Source: Glutamicibacter sp. MNS18
Lineage (GTDB): Bacteria; Actinomycetota; Actinomycetes; Actinomycetales; Micrococcaceae
Direction of reading: 5' to 3'
Length of the DNA: 49,431 nt
Assembly: GCF_026107515.2 (NCBI RefSeq)
Contig: NZ_JAPCHW010000018.1
Span: 1 to 49,431, forward strand
In this document: positions 1-8,384 of the stretch, in pieces
How positions within the stretch are numbered: the first letter of the stretch is position 1
How the letters are laid out: every line of letters begins with the position of its first letter
Program-made: the position numbers and the translations under genes
Notes under the pieces: model-generated
Told to the model about the DNA's origin: nothing
The model's input: the letters and a program-made list of their open reading frames with translations, nothing else
Databases searched by the model: none

Positions 1-715
1 GACCCTTCACAGCGCTGGAAGGCCCGAACTGCCATAGGGATTCGACGACAGAACTTTCGACGATGCCACGGACGGAAACGCCGGCACATTCCGTCACCCC
101 TTGGAAAACAAAGCTGGAATATCGCTCCCGCACCAGCTCTACGTCCACCAAACATACTGACGCAGGGTGGCACTGAACCGCAATTGCGCTGGCTCCCAAA
201 GAGCCAATTATTCGCAGATCCCTAACGGCGAGGGAACCATGAGGAATACGTCTGTTCCGCTGCGAGTAGGGGAGAGGCCGTCACGGAAGTTTGAAATTGT
301 GTGCTGTTGGTCGTTCGGAATTGAGTAGCCTCTGTCCGCGTGCCACAAGAGGAGATCATTGGCGTCATTCGGCAGACTGGCCGGCACGCAGTGATTTGAT
401 GATTTACTGCTCTCCAGGGGCACGCGGTTGGACGGGTTGAAGATCTCGCGGTGGGATTTCGATATTGCTGAAAAGGCAAGGGGTTGTACTCAGCAGATCC
501 TTGGCCATCCTCGCAGGAAAACACATATCGAAGCTTTCAGGTCATAGCAAGTTGTTCTGCTGCAGTGGGCACAGCGCCCGCTCGGACGTAATACCGGCAC
601 TTGCGCTCCCGTCCAGGGGTGCCTGCGCGATGGATGACATCTTTGAGGGTGGCCAGCATAGACGGCACCTGGATCGGACTGTACACCTGCAGCTCCGTGG
701 ATGATCTTCCATATT
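1..715. other. Gene-poor segment left of the insertion sequence
   Basis: I find no credible gene here. Open frames on both strands are short, overlap one another and have neither a good ribosome site nor a recognisable protein. Together with 1738-2630 it forms one stretch beside trxA into which the insertion sequence has jumped. In related genomes the chromosome partition genes parB and parA usually follow trxA on this side, so the region may be decayed or rearranged DNA; that is inference from gene order. Confidence 0.5.
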
Positions 716-723
716 AGCGGTCC
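716..723. repeat. Target-site duplication, left copy
   Basis: AGCGGTCC is repeated exactly at 1730-1737 directly outside the two inverted repeats. An 8-bp duplication is what IS1595-type transposases generate. Confidence 0.92.
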
Positions 724-747
724 AGTGCGTATCCGGTTAGCTCAGGT
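724..747 (+). repeat. Left terminal inverted repeat of the IS
   Basis: This 24-bp repeat is a perfect reverse complement of 1706-1729. The transposase stop codon (742-744 on the minus strand) lies inside it, so coding sequence runs into the element end. Confidence 0.93.
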
Positions 748-1692
748 TCGCCGGGTGGTGCCGGGGCCTTGTGCCACGATTTCCCGGAAAGTCGTTGGGC
801 CCTGGTGCGACTCAAGCCCGAGCAGGCTCCGGAAGGCAGACATTGGTGAATTCCGGCGGTTGTAGCGGAAGACGAACTCATCAAGATAGACCTGCAGGTG
901 TTCTTTGCTGACGGAGCGGTGTGTGCCGCGCAGCCAGGATTTGAAGTTGCTGATGGCCCTGTGAACTCGCGGCATGACGGGTTCTGTATCACCGGTGCGC
1001 TTGGCTGCCCTTTGAGATCGCGGACGGTGGTCGTAGCCATTCTTTGCGAGCAGGACATATGGCCCCCATCCGTCCGTGTGGACAACTGCTCCCGGTGCCA
1101 CGGTCTCATGGACGAAGTTGTACAACGTCGGCCCTGAAGCATCCGGGATGACTTGCATGCGAATGCGCCCGGAGCCTTGGCCGCGGACCTCAACAGCGAC
1201 AACGACGCGGGCTGCTTTGGCTATCCGGCTGCGTCCGCTGCTGCGGCCCTTTTCCACTCCGCCGACCTCGCACTCATCAACTTCGACTTCCCCTGTCAGC
1301 ATGGAGCGCTCGGGATTGACCATGGCCCGGCGCAGCTTGTGAAGCATCGTCCAGGCACTTTCGTAGCGACTGAGACCGAGCTGGCGCTGTAGCTGTACCG
1401 CGGAGATTCCAGGGGTGCTCGTGGCCATCAGGTAGGCCGCCCAGAACCAGTATTGGAGCGGCAGATGGGTCTTGTGCAGCACCGTCTCGGCGGTGAGTGA
1501 CGTTTGACGGTGGCAGTCAGCACATTCCCAAAGGGTCCGCGTTGCCAGGGGCCAGCCCTTTCGTCCCTGGCAACGCGGGCAAACAAAGCCTTCCGGCCAC
1601 CGGCAGGCAACCAAGTATTCCAAACAGGACTGCTCATCACCGAACCGTGCCTGAAACTCCAGAATCGAGCGCGGAAAGTCCGGACGTGCCAT
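742..1692 (-). CDS. IS1595-family transposase (ISXO2-like)
   Basis: This 316-residue protein catalyses transposition of the surrounding element. Near residues 35-65 it has two CxxC pairs (VCPRCQG and ECADCHR), the N-terminal zinc ribbon of IS1595 transposases. Then comes the ISXO2-like domain: the EVEVDECEVGG segment supplies acidic residues, HTDGWGPY the central Asp, and the C-terminal part has the family sequence FVFRYNRR. The length fits the family. The ATG at 1692 starts 14 bp inside the right inverted repeat and the stop lies in the left one, so no other gene fits. No frameshift or internal stop is present, so the protein is probably active. Confidence 0.93.
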   Translation of the reverse strand: MARPDFPRSILEFQARFGDEQSCLEYLVACRWPEGFVCPRCQGRKGWPLATRTLWECADCHRQTSLTAETVLHKTHLPLQYWFWAAYLMATSTPGISAVQLQRQLGLSRYESAWTMLHKLRRAMVNPERSMLTGEVEVDECEVGGVEKGRSSGRSRIAKAARVVVAVEVRGQGSGRIRMQVIPDASGPTLYNFVHETVAPGAVVHTDGWGPYVLLAKNGYDHRPRSQRAAKRTGDTEPVMPRVHRAISNFKSWLRGTHRSVSKEHLQVYLDEFVFRYNRRNSPMSAFRSLLGLESHQGPTTFREIVAQGPGTTRRT

Positions 1693-1705
1693 AGGTTCAA
1701 CCTAC

Positions 1706-1729
1706 ACCTGAGCTAACCGGATACGCACT
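1706..1729 (-). repeat. Right terminal inverted repeat of the IS
   Basis: Perfect 24-bp reverse complement of 724-747. It lies directly upstream of the transposase start and is followed by the second copy of the 8-bp duplication (1730-1737). Confidence 0.93.
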
Positions 1730-1737
1730 AGCGGTCC

Positions 1738-2630
1738 AATCAAACTGCTGGCGACCAAGGTCTTAACTACAATCAGCAGCACCATCCTCTGGGGGAAAAG
1801 GTCCGGTCGCCCCAGATAGCGAAACATGATGATCGGAGCGGTGTGGGACGGTCGAAGGGTGGTCGGTCGCGGGCGTTGTCGTTGCTTATTGTTGATTGCG
1901 AAAATTTGGAGCATGGATAACGCGTCCAGCGGGCACCTTTGTCATTGCTGGCGCAGGGTACTGTTCATAGTGGTGACTGGCTCTGTAAGGTTCGGAAGTA
2001 CATTCCCTACAGTCAAGACCGCGTAAGTCATTTGCCGCTATCCGTGCCGGCACAATGACCTGTCGGGTGGTATCGGTGATAGCAGACGTGAACGCAGTCG
2101 GCCAGGTTTCCGGAGACGGACCAAGCGGCTTCCACAAGGAGGGCAATGGTGACAGGTCATTTCCGCATATTTGTGGTTCCGTCCAACTGCTGCCATCTTC
2201 ATCCGAGGGTAGCAGCGCTGACACCCGTTCACCCCGGGTTCTCCCATCCATGACACGGACGCGAGTGCAAAGTCGAAGTGACGACCGGTCCATGCAGCAT
2301 GGAACCAGCATGAACAGACATTTGTTATGAATGCCAATCTCTGGCCCACCCGCCCCGGGAGCCGATGACGGAAGAAGGGATTGGAAAAACCCGAGCTCCC
2401 GTGGACGGCAGATCGATCGCAAGATGGCCACCGACTATCCGCAGTCGTAAGCCTGTGAATTGCCAACGGTTTGGTATTTTCACGAGAGCAGGAATGCGAA
2501 CAAAGCCGAGGCCGCATGGAATAAACTAAACAATGTTATCCATTTGTTTACTAACTAATATTGTCACAGAAGGATCAGAATCTCGAAGCCTGTTGAATCC
2601 ATAGTCCTATAAGGGTCAGAAGACAACAAA
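1738..2630. other. Gene-poor segment between the IS and trxA
   Basis: About 0.9 kb without a gene I can support. The longest open frames are on the minus strand (about 160-180 codons, 1886-2517). They overlap each other, are rich in Cys, Pro and Arg and match no family I know, so I treat them as chance frames. The right end (about 2520-2570) turns AT-rich and contains a palindrome. This may be the remains of displaced origin-proximal genes. Confidence 0.45.
2527..2550. repeat. AT-rich interrupted palindrome, operator-like
   Basis: TAAACAA at 2527-2533 is mirrored by TTGTTTA at 2544-2550 with a 10-bp centre, in a locally AT-rich stretch. Size and half-site spacing resemble operators of TetR- or MarR-type repressors, but no regulator gene survives beside it. 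It could also be a chance repeat in low-GC DNA. Confidence 0.35.
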
Positions 2631-2661
2631 CGGGCGATGAACCAAGAAGGTTCATCGCCCG
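2631..2661 (-). terminator. Rho-independent terminator of trxB-trxA
   Basis: A perfect 13-bp stem (CGGGCGATGAACC with its complement) around a 5-nt loop lies 16 bp after the trxA stop. On the minus strand it is followed by TTTGTTGTCTTC, an imperfect U tract. Confidence 0.85.
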
Positions 2662-2677
2662 CGAAACCGGTATGTAG

Positions 2678-3001
2678 TTACAGGTACTCGGCAAATTCCT
2701 TTTCAAGGACAGGCTTTGGCTTAGCCCCAATGGAGGTCGCGACATGCTCGCCATTCTTGAAGACATAGACCGCAGGAATGCTGGTGATCCCGTACTTGGC
2801 AGCAATGCCCTGGTTCTCGTCCACGTTGACCTTCACGACGTCGATCTTATCGGCGTGCTCTTCGGCGATCTGATCAAGGATCGGACCCAGCTGACGGCAT
2901 GGACCACACCATTCAGCCCAGAAATCAACGATGACCGGCTTGGAAGCATCCAGCACGTCGGTCTGGAAAGTTGCTTCAGTGACATCCTTTGCGTTGCTCA
3001 T
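2678..3001 (-). CDS. trxA: Thioredoxin
   Basis: This 107-residue cytoplasmic thioredoxin reduces protein disulfides and is itself recharged by thioredoxin reductase with NADPH. The redox motif WCGPC (WAEWCGPCRQ) lies near residue 30 and the conserved cis-proline loop appears as SIPAVYVF. Length is standard. I place the start at the ATG at 3001 (protein MSNAKD...) because AAAGGTGG lies 9 nt upstream; an in-frame TTG three codons earlier is less likely. It is 27 bp downstream of trxB on the same strand, so the two are very probably co-transcribed and end at the 2631-2661 hairpin. Confidence 0.97.
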   Translation of the reverse strand: MSNAKDVTEATFQTDVLDASKPVIVDFWAEWCGPCRQLGPILDQIAEEHADKIDVVKVNVDENQGIAAKYGITSIPAVYVFKNGEHVATSIGAKPKPVLEKEFAEYL

Positions 3002-3028
3002 AGGAGACAACCACCTTTCAATTGAGCT

Positions 3029-3997
3029 TTAGTTTGCGGCCTGGGCCGGGGTTTTCAGATCGGCCAGGTAGTGTTCCACATCGATTGCAGCAGCACAGCC
3101 GGAGCCGGCTGCTGTGATGGCCTGACGGTATTTGGAATCGATGACATCACCTGCGGCAAAAACCCCCTTCAAGGAAGTCTGCGAGGAGCGGCCGTCAACG
3201 GCAATGGTGCCTTCGGGGGTCAGTTCGAGCTGGTCCTTGATCAGATCGGTACGCGGGTCGTTGCCGATCGCCACGAAGACGCCGGTGACATCAAGGGTTG
3301 TTTCATCGTTGGTGTGGCGGTTCTTCACGCGAAGACCGGTCACCTTGGGATCCCCGTCAATGCCTACGACTTCCGAATCCCAGACGAACTCGATCTTTTC
3401 ATGTGCCAAGGCACGATCTGCCATGATCTTCGAAGCACGCAGCTCACTGCGACGGTGCACCACAAAGACCTTGGAAGCGAACTTGGTCAGGAACAGTGCT
3501 TCCTCCATGGCGGAGTCGCCGCCGCCGACAACAGCAATCTGCTGGTCACGGAAGAAGAACCCGTCACAAGTAGCGCACCAGGATACACCCTTGCCGGAAA
3601 GACGTTTCTCGTCAGCCAGACCCAGTTCGCGATAGGCCGAACCGGTGGAGATGATGACTGAGTACGCGTTGTAGACGGTGCCGTCATTGATGGTGACCTT
3701 CTTGATGTCGCCACTCAGGTCAACGTTGGTGACATCGTCAAAGAGGATCTCAGCGCCGAATCGTTCTGCCTGCTTTTGCAGGTTGTCCATCAGGTCCGGA
3801 CCCATGATGCCTTCGGGGAACCCGGGGAAATTCTCCACATCGGTGGTATTCATCAACTCGCCACCTGCAGTCACCGAGCCGGCGATTACCAGTGGGCTGA
3901 GGTTTGCGCGAGCGGTGTAGATCGCCGATGTGTAGCCCGCTGGGCCGGAACCTACGATGATGACATCGCGGATTTCATCATTCTGTACTGAAGCCAC
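3029..3997 (-). CDS. trxB: Thioredoxin-disulfide reductase (TrxB)
   Basis: This FAD enzyme passes electrons from NADPH to thioredoxin. It shows the N-terminal FAD-binding motif (VIIVGSGPAGYTSAIYTARA), the redox-active CATC in WCATCDGFFF near residue 140, an NADPH-binding GGGDSAMEEA and the C-terminal FAD motif GVFAAGDVIDSKYRQ. I chose the GTG at 3997 (MASVQNDEIRD...) because AAAGGGA precedes it by 9 nt and the result is about 322 residues, the family norm; the frame stays open to a GTG at 4063. It lies directly upstream of trxA and downstream of the pseudokinase gene, the usual actinobacterial order. Confidence 0.95.
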   Translation of the reverse strand: MASVQNDEIRDVIIVGSGPAGYTSAIYTARANLSPLVIAGSVTAGGELMNTTDVENFPGFPEGIMGPDLMDNLQKQAERFGAEILFDDVTNVDLSGDIKKVTINDGTVYNAYSVIISTGSAYRELGLADEKRLSGKGVSWCATCDGFFFRDQQIAVVGGGDSAMEEALFLTKFASKVFVVHRRSELRASKIMADRALAHEKIEFVWDSEVVGIDGDPKVTGLRVKNRHTNDETTLDVTGVFVAIGNDPRTDLIKDQLELTPEGTIAVDGRSSQTSLKGVFAAGDVIDSKYRQAITAAGSGCAAAIDVEHYLADLKTPAQAAN

Positions 3998-4099
3998 GGG
4001 GGTGGTTCCCTTTCGTTTCATGTCAATGCGAAGTGCATCGTGGGTATGAACCTCACTATGCACCTCAACGTTGTGCGGCGGAAAAAAATTCCGCGTGTA

Positions 4100-5743
4100 T
4101 TACTTGGCCGAGAATTCGCCGATTTGCAGGCCGAACGGACGCGAAGCGTTGGCTCCGGAAGCACGGCGCGGCAACTCGGTGACGTTCAGGAACACATGTT
4201 GTCCGGTGGAGTGTTCCTCGCTGACCGGTACCGAGAGTGACGGACCGGTAAATGAGCCGTTGGCCACTGCGGTGGCTTCACCCAAATCGTCGCTGTCGCC
4301 AATCAGGATCTGGTAGGTCCCGCCAGAAGCGTTCAGGCCGTCAAGGGTCACTTCGCTGATCTTCGAGGATTCCTCGAGTTCAAGGATGAAAACCATGTTC
4401 GAGGCAAAACCGCCAAAATTGGCGGTGGTGTATGAGTAGGTGTTGTAGGCACTGGCCGGGTTGCCGTCAATCATTCGTGGCAAGGTGTCATCGGTTTCGT
4501 CGTTCAACGACTGGTTGCCCGGTACCAAGCGGGACACTCCGCTCACCACTGGTGCTGGCAACTCCGTCTGCGGTTCCTCCGCGCCATCCTCACTGGGGTC
4601 AGCCGGAGGGGTGGATTCCGCGTTGGTCGTTGGCGACTGGGCCACCGGGGCCTCATTGCCGCCACCGAGGAAGTTGAAGGCAAAGACGACTCCGACCACC
4701 AGAACGGCGATCAGAACCGCGCCAACCAGCAGGCGTGCACCCTTGTTGGTGGTTTCCTCTTCTTCAACCTGTTGCTCCGGAATCTGAGTGGCGGCAGGTG
4801 CCGCCTTGGCAGCAGCGGGGAAGGTCTTCGGCTTGGAACCGTTACCTGCAGCCGCTGCAGCGGCTGCAGCAGACCCGGTATTCGCGCTCTGGGCTTCGGG
4901 TTGTCCGGTGTCGTGTTCGGTCTTCCGGGTGCTGCCAGTAGCCGCCGCAGCGGTTGCCGTGCCAGCTACAGTCTTCTTTGATTCCTTCTTCTTTATGTCC
5001 TTGCCCTTGGACAGCTCGGCCGAGGACAACGCCGCGGTGGCAGTGACACTGGGCTCCTCGTCGTCGAGTTTGGTGACCTTCGGCTTGTTCGAGGTCTGTG
5101 GTGCCGGTGTGGCGGCTGTTGCGGGCGCCGATTCGTCGGAGGCGGTGTCATTGGGCGCAGTTCGAGGATCCGCGTCGCCGTCCCAACTATCGTCCTCGCC
5201 AGCTTCGTTAGCCGGTTGCGGTTCGCTCTTGCGTCCGAAACGGTTCTTCAGTCCGCTGAACCCGCTACTGAGCGCAGTGCCGATGCGGCCTTGCTCCTCT
5301 GGTTCGTCCTCGTAACGAAGATGTTCGTAGTATTCGTCATCGTCTTCATAGGTCTGTGGCACTGCCTGGCGGGCTTCGCCGAAGATCTCGGTACCGAGGG
5401 TGTCAGTGTAAAACGGCTCGACGTACGGAGCATCACTTTCGACCACCAAATCCAGCAGATCCACGGAATTGGCCAAATTGGCTACCAAATAGGTCTGGCT
5501 GTTGTCGGTGATGCCCAAGTCCAGGACCTGGACGTTGGCGCTACGTTCGTCCATGGCGATTTCGCGGGCGCTACTGGCCAGCTGCGAGGAGTTGTCCGAG
5601 GATGCGACCAGAATGCTGACCGAGCGGTTCAGGACCTGGTCAATCCCTTCGAGTACAAGGTCACCTTCGGCGGTGGTCATGACAAACTCGGTGACCTGGT
5701 AACGACCGCCGAGAATTGACCCGACTTCGATGGACTGCGACAC
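4100..5743 (-). CDS. Membrane-anchored pseudokinase with extracellular discoidin-like domain
   Basis: A protein of about 547 residues. The N-terminal 100-130 residues begin like a kinase N-lobe (VGSILGGRYQVTEFV), but the HRD and DFG motifs are missing, so no kinase activity is expected. A long acidic, alanine-rich linker follows (about 135-335), then one membrane helix (near 335-360, ARLLVGAVLIAVLVVGVVF) and an outer domain of about 150 residues resembling the discoidin-like C-terminus of this family. In mycobacteria the equivalent regions are fused to the MurJ lipid II flippase; in other Actinobacteria they form a separate gene after murJ. Here no murJ precedes it. GTG at 5743 is preferred because GGAG lies 6 nt upstream; ATG at 5749 is possible. 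A cell-wall regulatory role is inferred from family context. Confidence 0.8.
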   Translation of the reverse strand: MSQSIEVGSILGGRYQVTEFVMTTAEGDLVLEGIDQVLNRSVSILVASSDNSSQLASSAREIAMDERSANVQVLDLGITDNSQTYLVANLANSVDLLDLVVESDAPYVEPFYTDTLGTEIFGEARQAVPQTYEDDDEYYEHLRYEDEPEEQGRIGTALSSGFSGLKNRFGRKSEPQPANEAGEDDSWDGDADPRTAPNDTASDESAPATAATPAPQTSNKPKVTKLDDEEPSVTATAALSSAELSKGKDIKKKESKKTVAGTATAAAATGSTRKTEHDTGQPEAQSANTGSAAAAAAAAGNGSKPKTFPAAAKAAPAATQIPEQQVEEEETTNKGARLLVGAVLIAVLVVGVVFAFNFLGGGNEAPVAQSPTTNAESTPPADPSEDGAEEPQTELPAPVVSGVSRLVPGNQSLNDETDDTLPRMIDGNPASAYNTYSYTTANFGGFASNMVFILELEESSKISEVTLDGLNASGGTYQILIGDSDDLGEATAVANGSFTGPSLSVPVSEEHSTGQHVFLNVTELPRRASGANASRPFGLQIGEFSAK

Positions 5744-5883
5744 GTGCATCTCCAAGCGTTGGTTGTGCTGTGGGACAGACTTCCCTGCCTCTGAACATGT
5801 TACCCGTGTTCACTGGAGTTGTGTTGGTGATTTGGCCAGAGTCACGTTAGTGCTCATGGGGTCCGGCGCATTGGAATCGGCGG

Positions 5884-6423
5884 TCAGGAACCTGCATGGT
5901 ACTTGGTGAGGACTTCACGTGCCAGGTCCGCAATACGGCGTTCGTTGGGAAAGGACAGCCGCTTGCCCAGGGCGTTCAGCGGCACCCACGCGACGTCCAC
6001 TGCCTCGTGGTCAGGGTCGTTTTCGATGGTGAGCTCACCACCGGTGGCCTGCAACAGAAAATGGTGCACGGTCTTGTGCACACGGTAGTTCGTGACGGTA
6101 AACCAGTAGTCGACCGCACCCAATGGGGCCAGGATCCGGCCGGCGATCCCGGTTTCCTCCTCGATTTCCCGTACCGCGGCTTCTTCGTTGGTCTCGTCGC
6201 CTTCGGGATGTCCCTTGGGCAGACACCACTCGAGACGTCCGCCGCGGTTGTATCTGGCAATGATGGCGACAGGGTAGGCGGGATCATCAAAGTCGATGAC
6301 AATACCACCGGAGGAAACCTCTTCCACCGTGGGCAACGGCTGGTGCCCACTGACCGCATGCCCGTGCGCCATTGACGCAGTCAATGGCGTGCGCTTGGGC
6401 GCGGACGGAATCGGTCGGTTCAT
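5884..6423 (-). CDS. NUDIX hydrolase (MutT4-like)
   Basis: This 179-residue protein hydrolyses a nucleoside diphosphate linked to another group. The Nudix box is complete: GHPEGDETNEEAAVREIEEETGI near residues 71-93 matches GX5EX7REUXEEXGU. The N-terminal 30 residues are poorly ordered in composition and may not all be translated; ATG at 6423 is the first start. It is divergent from the CCA-adding enzyme across 124 bp, exactly as mutT4 faces pcnA in mycobacteria. Substrate cannot be told from sequence. Downstream there are only 140 bp before the pseudokinase, where a large membrane protein gene and murJ are normally found. Confidence 0.9.
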   Translation of the reverse strand: MNRPIPSAPKRTPLTASMAHGHAVSGHQPLPTVEEVSSGGIVIDFDDPAYPVAIIARYNRGGRLEWCLPKGHPEGDETNEEAAVREIEEETGIAGRILAPLGAVDYWFTVTNYRVHKTVHHFLLQATGGELTIENDPDHEAVDVAWVPLNALGKRLSFPNERRIADLAREVLTKYHAGS

Positions 6424-6547
6424 GCAACCACTCTATCGACAAATCGCCTGACAATTCGTTAACCGCGTAGGCTGGAGAGTTTTCTCGCAAGGAATATCCG
6501 GAGGTTGGCGCGCACAACCGCGCGAAATCTGGCACCCTTAAAGAACT

Positions 6548-8002
6548 ATGTACGAACTTCCTTCGCATGCCGCATTGCGCCAGATCCTGCCAACGGTCAT
6601 TTTCGAGATGGCCGACCTCTTTGTTGAGGCCGGATTCGAGCTGTCCCTGGTTGGTGGGCCGGTACGCGACCTGTATTTGGGTAGGGTTTCCCCGGACCTG
6701 GATTTCACCACGAACGCGTTGCCGGAGGATACGCTGCGCATTATCGCCGGATGGGCGGATGCCACTTGGGATGTCGGCCGCGAGTTCGGCACCATCGCCT
6801 TGCGTAAGGGCCAAGACACCATTGAAGTCACGACGTATCGCGCTGATGCCTATGACAAGGATTCACGCAAACCGATCGTTGCCTTCGGGGACAACCTCAA
6901 GGATGACCTGTTCCGGCGTGACTTCACCATGAACGCCATGGCATTGCGTTTGCCTTCCCTGGAGCTGGTGGATCCTTTCGATGGCGTGTCCTCACTTAAC
7001 GACCGGTTGATCCGTACACCTGGCTCCCCGGAGGTATCCTTTTCGGATGACCCCTTGCGTATGATGCGCGCCGCCCGGTTCACCTCGCAGTTGCCGATGG
7101 AGGTTTCCCCGGAGGTCCGGCAGGCCATGACCGACATGGCCCAACGTCTGAAGATCATTTCCGCGGAACGGGTGCGTGATGAGCTCGTGAAGCTGATCAA
7201 CGGCAAGGACCCACGCACCGGGATCGACCTGCTGGTGCAGACAGGATTGGCTGACCTGGTATTGCCCGAGATCCCTGCCCTCCGTCTCGAAATCGACGAA
7301 CACCATCGGCACAAGGACGTCTATCAGCATTCATTGACTGTGCTGGAACAGGCGGTAGGCCACGAAACCGATGAGCAGGGTCCGGTTCCCGGCCCCGACT
7401 TCGTCCTGCGGTTTGCAGCCTTGATGCATGACGTGGGCAAACCGGCCACACGCAGGTTCGAGAGTAACGGTTCGGTGAGTTTCCGGCACCATGACGTGGT
7501 CGGCTCCAAGCTGGTCAAACAACGTATGCAGGCGTTGCGTTTCGACAAGGAGACCACCAAGGCAGTGGCCCGTTTGGTCGAACTGCACATGCGGTTCTAC
7601 GGCTACGGTGAGGCCGGCTGGACCGACTCCGCGGTACGTCGTTATGTCAATGACGCCGGACCCCAGCTAGAGCGTCTGCACCGGCTGACCCGCTCGGATG
7701 TCACGACCCGCAACCGGCGTAAGGCCGACCGGTTGGCGTTCGCCTATGACGATCTGGAAGAGCGCATCCAACAAATCACCCAGCAGGAAGAGCTCAACTC
7801 CATCCGTCCGGACCTGGATGGCGAGCAGATCATGAAATTGTTGGACATCAAGCCGGGGCCGGTGGTCGGGCGAGCCTACAAGTTCCTGCTCAACCTGCGT
7901 TTGGACGAGGGACCGCTGGGTGAGCAAGAAGCCACCGAACGGCTACGAGGGTGGTGGAGCGAACAGCCAGAGGCCGTAGCTGACACCGCTGAACTGCCCT
8001 AG
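6548..8002 (+). CDS. cca: CCA tRNA nucleotidyltransferase
   Basis: This 484-residue enzyme adds or repairs the CCA end of tRNAs. The polymerase-beta-type head has VGGPVRDLYLG and the catalytic pair in DLDFTTNALPED near residues 36-60, then RRDFTMNAMAL, the class II CCA enzyme motif. An HD domain (ALMHDVGKPATRRF, near 290-300) follows and suggests 2',3'-cyclic phosphodiesterase or phosphatase activity as in other long actinobacterial forms. ATG at 6548 gives a normal N-terminus. It is transcribed alone, away from the NUDIX gene, and ends in a strong hairpin at 8019-8061. Confidence 0.95.
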   Translation: MYELPSHAALRQILPTVIFEMADLFVEAGFELSLVGGPVRDLYLGRVSPDLDFTTNALPEDTLRIIAGWADATWDVGREFGTIALRKGQDTIEVTTYRADAYDKDSRKPIVAFGDNLKDDLFRRDFTMNAMALRLPSLELVDPFDGVSSLNDRLIRTPGSPEVSFSDDPLRMMRAARFTSQLPMEVSPEVRQAMTDMAQRLKIISAERVRDELVKLINGKDPRTGIDLLVQTGLADLVLPEIPALRLEIDEHHRHKDVYQHSLTVLEQAVGHETDEQGPVPGPDFVLRFAALMHDVGKPATRRFESNGSVSFRHHDVVGSKLVKQRMQALRFDKETTKAVARLVELHMRFYGYGEAGWTDSAVRRYVNDAGPQLERLHRLTRSDVTTRNRRKADRLAFAYDDLEERIQQITQQEELNSIRPDLDGEQIMKLLDIKPGPVVGRAYKFLLNLRLDEGPLGEQEATERLRGWWSEQPEAVADTAELP

Positions 8003-8018
8003 GTATCGCCTGCCACGC

Positions 8019-8061
8019 AAACGACCGCACCGCCACATTACCTGTGGCGGTGCGGTCGTTT
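8019..8061 (+). terminator. Terminator after the CCA-adding enzyme
   Basis: A perfect 19-bp stem (AAACGACCGCACCGCCACA with its complement) encloses TTACC, with terminal A:T pairs giving a short U tract on either strand. It lies 16 bp after the stop codon. Confidence 0.88.
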
Positions 8062-8139
8062 ATGGACACCGAGCTCGGGCAAGTAAAAATAGTTGGAAAT
8101 AATATGCCCGGCGACTAGATATTTAACCGGAGGCTCGGT

Positions 8140-8260
8140 TATGCTAGATATCGTGATTGGGAAGTCTCAATGAGACCGACGAGATCGAAAAGACAATAAT
8201 CGTTGCAGTCTCGTGTGTAAGACACGATCGACTCGAGCAGACCTAGAGGAGGTGGGAAAC
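8140..8260 (+). promoter_or_regulatory. Probable promoter and structured leader of the small-gene unit
   Basis: After the 8019-8061 terminator there is AT-rich DNA with a TATGCT sequence (8140-8145) usable as a -10 box. Two small hairpins follow: GTCTC/GAGAC (8164-8176) and TCGTGT/ACACGA (8211-8227). A very strong ribosome site, GAGGAGG, lies just before the ATG at 8261. A transcribed, folded leader about 110 nt long is inferred. Confidence 0.45.
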
Positions 8261-8362
8261 ATGAATATGATCCAGATCAATTGGACCTATGGTGGCGGAT
8301 TTGTGGGCAATTTTGCCCGAACTCGCCGGAATTTCCCTGCCTCCGGACAGATGAAGATCTAG
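8261..8362 (+). CDS. Small ORF 1 (33 residues), possible leader peptide
   Basis: The reading frame starts at ATG 8261 after GAGGAGGTGGGAAAC, one of the best ribosome sites in the window, and ends at TAG 8360-8362. The peptide begins MNMIQINWTYGGGF and has an Arg-rich middle (ARTRRNF). I recognise no family. The stop is 22 nt before a large hairpin that masks the ribosome site of the next small gene, the layout expected of a leader peptide that controls translation or termination. It could equally be a functional microprotein. The strong ribosome site, absence of any overlapping larger gene and position between two terminators support translation. Confidence 0.6.
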   Translation: MNMIQINWTYGGGFVGNFARTRRNFPASGQMKI

Positions 8363-8384
8363 TTTTCTCACACTGATTCATCAA

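Larger units (their letters stand above)
724..1729 (-). mobile_element. Intact IS1595-family insertion sequence
   Basis: The element is bounded by perfect 24-bp inverted repeats at 724-747 and 1706-1729, each beginning AGTGCGTATCCGG from the outside. It is flanked by an identical 8-bp direct repeat, AGCGGTCC, at 716-723 and 1730-1737. It carries one transposase gene that fills nearly the whole 1006 bp. Element size, one ISXO2-like transposase with a zinc ribbon and an 8-bp duplication are all typical of IS1595. The undamaged ends, duplication and reading frame suggest a fairly recent insertion. Confidence 0.93.
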
